Part shown: positions 8,242 to 10,023 of the stretch, one piece after another
Layout of the letters: each line of letters opens with the position of its first letter
Position numbering within the stretch: position 1 is the stretch's first letter
NCBI GenBank assembly: GCA_030620895.1
Contig: JAUXIU010000023.1
Span: 1-10,023, forward strand
Length of the DNA stretch: 10,023 nt
Direction of reading: 5' to 3'
Source of the DNA: Deltaproteobacteria bacterium
GTDB taxonomy: Bacteria > Desulfobacterota > GWC2-55-46 > S146-70 > JAUXIU01
Notes under the pieces: generated by a model
Told to the model about the DNA's origin: nothing
The model's database searches: none
Seen by the model: the letters and a program-made list of their open reading frames with translations, nothing else
Translations under genes and position numbers: made by a program

Positions 8242-9194
8242 TGCTTAAGTCTCTCTTTGACATCCCTGCTCATTGCATCCTGCAATTTTCTCTGGAACTC
8301 GAGGGTAGGATTATAGCCCATAAACTTAAGGATCTGGTTTCTTGCTGCCACCTCTACAACATCTGCCACACTCCTTCCAGGACTTACTGGAACCTTTATA
8401 TGTGGAAGTTTAACATCCAGAATATCATATATGTTTTCATCGAAACCGAGTCTCTCATAATTTTCCCGAGGCTCCCACTGGACCATCTCCACTACAATAT
8501 CGATCTGTTTCCTCTCTCTTATAGCAGTAATGCCGAAGAGATCCTTAATATTTACTATCCCTAAGCCTCTGATTTCCATATGGTATTTTATGACATCAGA
8601 CGCCATACCAAAAAGAATGGAGGTTGGCATCTTCCTAATGGTAATAACATCATCTGCCACAAGTCTATGGCCTCTCATAATGAGCTCCAGTGCACATTCG
8701 CTCTTCCCGATACCGCTTTTACCAAATATCAGCACACCTATCCCCAGGACATCCACACATACCCCATGCAGTGTTGTCATAGGGGCAAGTCTCTCCACAA
8801 GGTGTTTTATAAGCTTTTCTATAAACGAAGAACTTGTTAAAGATGTAACCAGAACAGTTATCTCCTTCTTCCTGGCAAAATCAATCAGAAAATCTGGTGC
8901 TTTAAGATCTCTCGTAATCACCATGCAGGGTAGATTCGATTTGTTCAGTTTTTCAATAGCCTTTTTTAGTTTTTCTTTAGAGATGCTATTCAGATATCCG
9001 ATCTCCGCACCGCCAAGTATCTGAATCCTGCCTTGATGCAACTCTTCCGGAAGATCTGTAAGCAGAAGACCCGGCTTCTGAATGTTTGAGGTAGTAATTA
9101 GATTGGAAAGGTACTCATCTCCAAATACCAGCCCGAGGTTAAGTCCCTTCTCTGGTTCTTCTTCTAACAGATCCTTAACAGTAATGGCTATCAT
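8238..9194 (-). CDS. hprK: HPr kinase/phosphorylase
   Basis: HprK phosphorylates HPr on its regulatory serine using ATP and, in bifunctional forms, removes the phosphate by phosphorolysis. The 318-residue product has the N-terminal domain and a C-terminal catalytic domain with LHGVCVDV (His143), the P-loop GKSGIGKS (158-165), HRLVADDV (Asp181-Asp182), MEIRGLGIVNI (206-216) and VPVSPGRSVADVVEVAARN (268-286). The length is normal. Two places depart from the usual family pattern as I recall it: the P-loop reads GKSG rather than GDSG, and the C-terminal motif reads SPGRS where RPGRN is common. The start at 9194 has AAGGA six bases ahead. Its target site, Ser55 of HPr, is present in the same cluster. 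It overlaps rapZ by four bases and is separated from ptsN by 108 bases containing a REP-like repeat. Confidence 0.95.
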   Translation of the reverse strand: MIAITVKDLLEEEPEKGLNLGLVFGDEYLSNLITTSNIQKPGLLLTDLPEELHQGRIQILGGAEIGYLNSISKEKLKKAIEKLNKSNLPCMVITRDLKAPDFLIDFARKKEITVLVTSLTSSSFIEKLIKHLVERLAPMTTLHGVCVDVLGIGVLIFGKSGIGKSECALELIMRGHRLVADDVITIRKMPTSILFGMASDVIKYHMEIRGLGIVNIKDLFGITAIRERKQIDIVVEMVQWEPRENYERLGFDENIYDILDVKLPHIKVPVSPGRSVADVVEVAARNQILKFMGYNPTLEFQRKLQDAMSRDVKERLKQ

Positions 9195-9256
9195 ATTAAG
9201 TCCTTATTGAAAAACATGTTAAAAAGTTCAGTTTCCAGAATTTTTAATGAAAAATT

Positions 9257-9306
9257 GTCAAGATACCCCGCCCACAGGGCGGGGCTTACGGCGTGCATCC
9301 TGTTAA
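9257..9306. repeat. Chimeric single-hairpin copy of the REP-like element
   Basis: Bases 9257-9285 equal the left part of hairpin I (7164-7192) exactly. Bases 9278-9306 equal the right part of hairpin II (7248-7276) with one mismatch. The core stem CCCCGCCC / GGGCGGGG with ACA loop is intact, but the outer arms come from different hairpins and do not pair. The ptsN stop codon (9303-9305) lies inside the conserved tail, so the last bases of ptsN belong to the element. It fills most of the 108-base gap between ptsN and hprK. Confidence 0.8.
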
Positions 9307-9770
9307 GTTTGATGTTTTCTATCATTCTTTATGATTATTCGGAATAATTCCTCACTGGAAGAGGCCCCCATAAGCTTATTTCTAAAGTTTGCATCTTTTA
9401 AAAGCTGCGAAATTCTGGCCAAGACCTTAATGTGAACGTTAGTAGAATCCTCTGGAGCAACTATGAGAAAGAAAAGATGCGCAGGTTTATTATCCATTGA
9501 TTGAAAATCTATTCCCTCCATACTTCTCCCAAAAGAAACGACTATACAATCCAAACCCTTAACTCTGGCATGAGGGATGGCCACACCATAACCAATACCA
9601 GTACTGCCCAGCTTCTCTCTATCTAGAAGCACCTCGATCACTATCTCTCTATTAATATTATTTATCTTGTCAGAGATATTTTTTACCATCTCGTCAAGAA
9701 CCTCACGCTTTTTTCTGGCCTTTAGTGCAGATATTACACAATCCTGGGGTAGAAAATCTTCCAATCTCAT
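9303..9770 (-). CDS. ptsN: EIIA-Ntr, nitrogen-regulatory PTS IIA (PtsN)
   Basis: The 155-residue product belongs to the fructose/mannitol IIA fold in its regulatory PtsN form. It accepts phosphate from HPr (or NPr) and signals by protein contact rather than sugar transport. GIGYGVAIPHAR carries the phosphorylated His67. The N-terminal RLEDFLPQDCVI and the segment LDREKLGSTGIG are typical of PtsN. FFLIVAPEDSTNVHIKVLARIS matches the family's C-terminal region. The start at 9770 has GAGG nine bases ahead. It follows the end of rpoN by 143 bases, the classical rpoN-ptsN association. Phosphorylated and free forms are known in other bacteria to act on potassium transport, sigma-54-dependent genes and SpoT; which of these applies here is unknown. 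Confidence 0.95.
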   Translation of the reverse strand: MRLEDFLPQDCVISALKARKKREVLDEMVKNISDKINNINREIVIEVLLDREKLGSTGIGYGVAIPHARVKGLDCIVVSFGRSMEGIDFQSMDNKPAHLFFLIVAPEDSTNVHIKVLARISQLLKDANFRNKLMGASSSEELFRIIIKNDRKHQT

Positions 9771-9913
9771 TCTTATTATCCTCTTTCTATTATTTTCCTA
9801 TTATTTTCACAGTAGTGCATTACTAATGGTGAATCCTGTGCAATATCTTAGCCTTGCGTTATGCGGGACACACCGTAGAGAATACACCAGATACGCACTA
9901 TGCGCCACGCTAA
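9771..9913. other. Gap between rpoN and ptsN without hpf
   Basis: No open frame or RNA gene is supportable. The half next to ptsN is AT-rich with a repeated TATTATTTTC. The half next to rpoN (about 9840-9913) is noticeably richer in GC and holds imperfectly related GCGTTATGCG and CGCACTATGCGCC words, which may be the remains of a repeat element or a weak terminator for rpoN. In many related clusters the ribosome hibernation factor gene hpf/raiA lies at this position. Confidence 0.5.
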
Positions 9914-10023
9914 TTAGAAATATCTTTTACGCTTACTGGAAGGCGGTATACCCATAGATTCACGGTATTTTGCAACAGTTCTCCTTGCAAGTACAATACC
10001 GATATTTTTTATAGTCTCCGCAA
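9914..10023 (-). CDS. rpoN: RNA polymerase sigma-54 factor, C-terminal end (cut by window edge)
   Basis: The last 35 codons of a gene entering from the right edge read ARRTVAKYRESMGIPPSSKR before a short basic tail ending in RYF and a TAA stop at 9916-9914. ARRTVAKYRE is the RpoN box, the near-invariant sequence by which sigma-54 binds the -24 promoter element, so the identification is firm despite the short length. Sigma-54 directs polymerase to promoters that need an AAA+ activator. The ptsN gene follows 143 bases downstream in the same direction. Confidence 0.96.
   Translation of the reverse strand, partial: AETIKNIGIVLARRTVAKYRESMGIPPSSKRKRYF

Noticed and set aside
8530..9024. Long plus-strand frame of 164 codons
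   Set aside because: It lies wholly antisense to hprK, whose motifs are unambiguous.

Overview
The window is a stretch of bacterial chromosome in which every supportable gene lies on the minus strand. Read in the direction of transcription (high to low coordinates) the order is: end of rpoN (sigma-54), ptsN (EIIA-Ntr), hprK (HPr kinase/phosphorylase), rapZ, a mannose-family EIIA, a mannose-family EIIB, ptsH (HPr), ptsI (enzyme I), metK, ahcY, and the start of a bifunctional rel/spoT gene. The combination of rpoN, ptsN, hprK, rapZ and a permease-less mannose-type PTS is known mainly from Desulfobacterota (former Deltaproteobacteria) and Nitrospirota-like lineages. AT-rich intergenic DNA and moderate GC in genes fit such an organism, but I cannot name the lineage from sequence alone.

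Layout. 1-952: N-terminal 317 codons of Rel, cut by the window edge. 953-1228: AT-rich gap without a convincing gene. 1229-2539: ahcY. 2624-3799: metK, behind its own sigma-70-like promoter and a short structured leader. 3930-5998: ptsI and ptsH, overlapping as ATGA. 5999-6217: AT-rich gap with several short direct repeats upstream of ptsH. 6218-7113: EIIB and EIIA, 11 bases apart. 7114-7377: gap with a composite REP-like double hairpin. 7378-9194: rapZ and hprK, overlapping as GTGA. 9195-9302: gap with a second, chimeric copy of the REP-like element that runs over the ptsN stop codon. 9303-9770: ptsN. 9771-9913: gap where hpf/raiA would be expected but is absent. 9914-10023: last 35 codons of rpoN.

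How the genes work together. Enzyme I takes phosphate from PEP and passes it to HPr His24. From there it can go to EIIA-Man (His9) then EIIB (His13), or to EIIA-Ntr (His67). HprK can phosphorylate HPr on Ser55. No IIC or IID membrane subunit is present, so this looks like a sensory and regulatory phosphorelay, not a sugar importer, unless permease genes lie elsewhere. It sits with sigma-54 on one side and with SAM synthesis and SAH recycling plus the (p)ppGpp enzyme on the other. A PTS-Ntr to SpoT link is established in some proteobacteria; here it is only suggested by adjacency.

Most of the window is conserved core metabolism and regulation. I see no evidence of a wholly new system. The points most worth a second look are the REP-like element and its chimeric copy, the repeated GATTACAC octamers ahead of ptsH, and unusual residues at conserved positions in HprK and EIIB.
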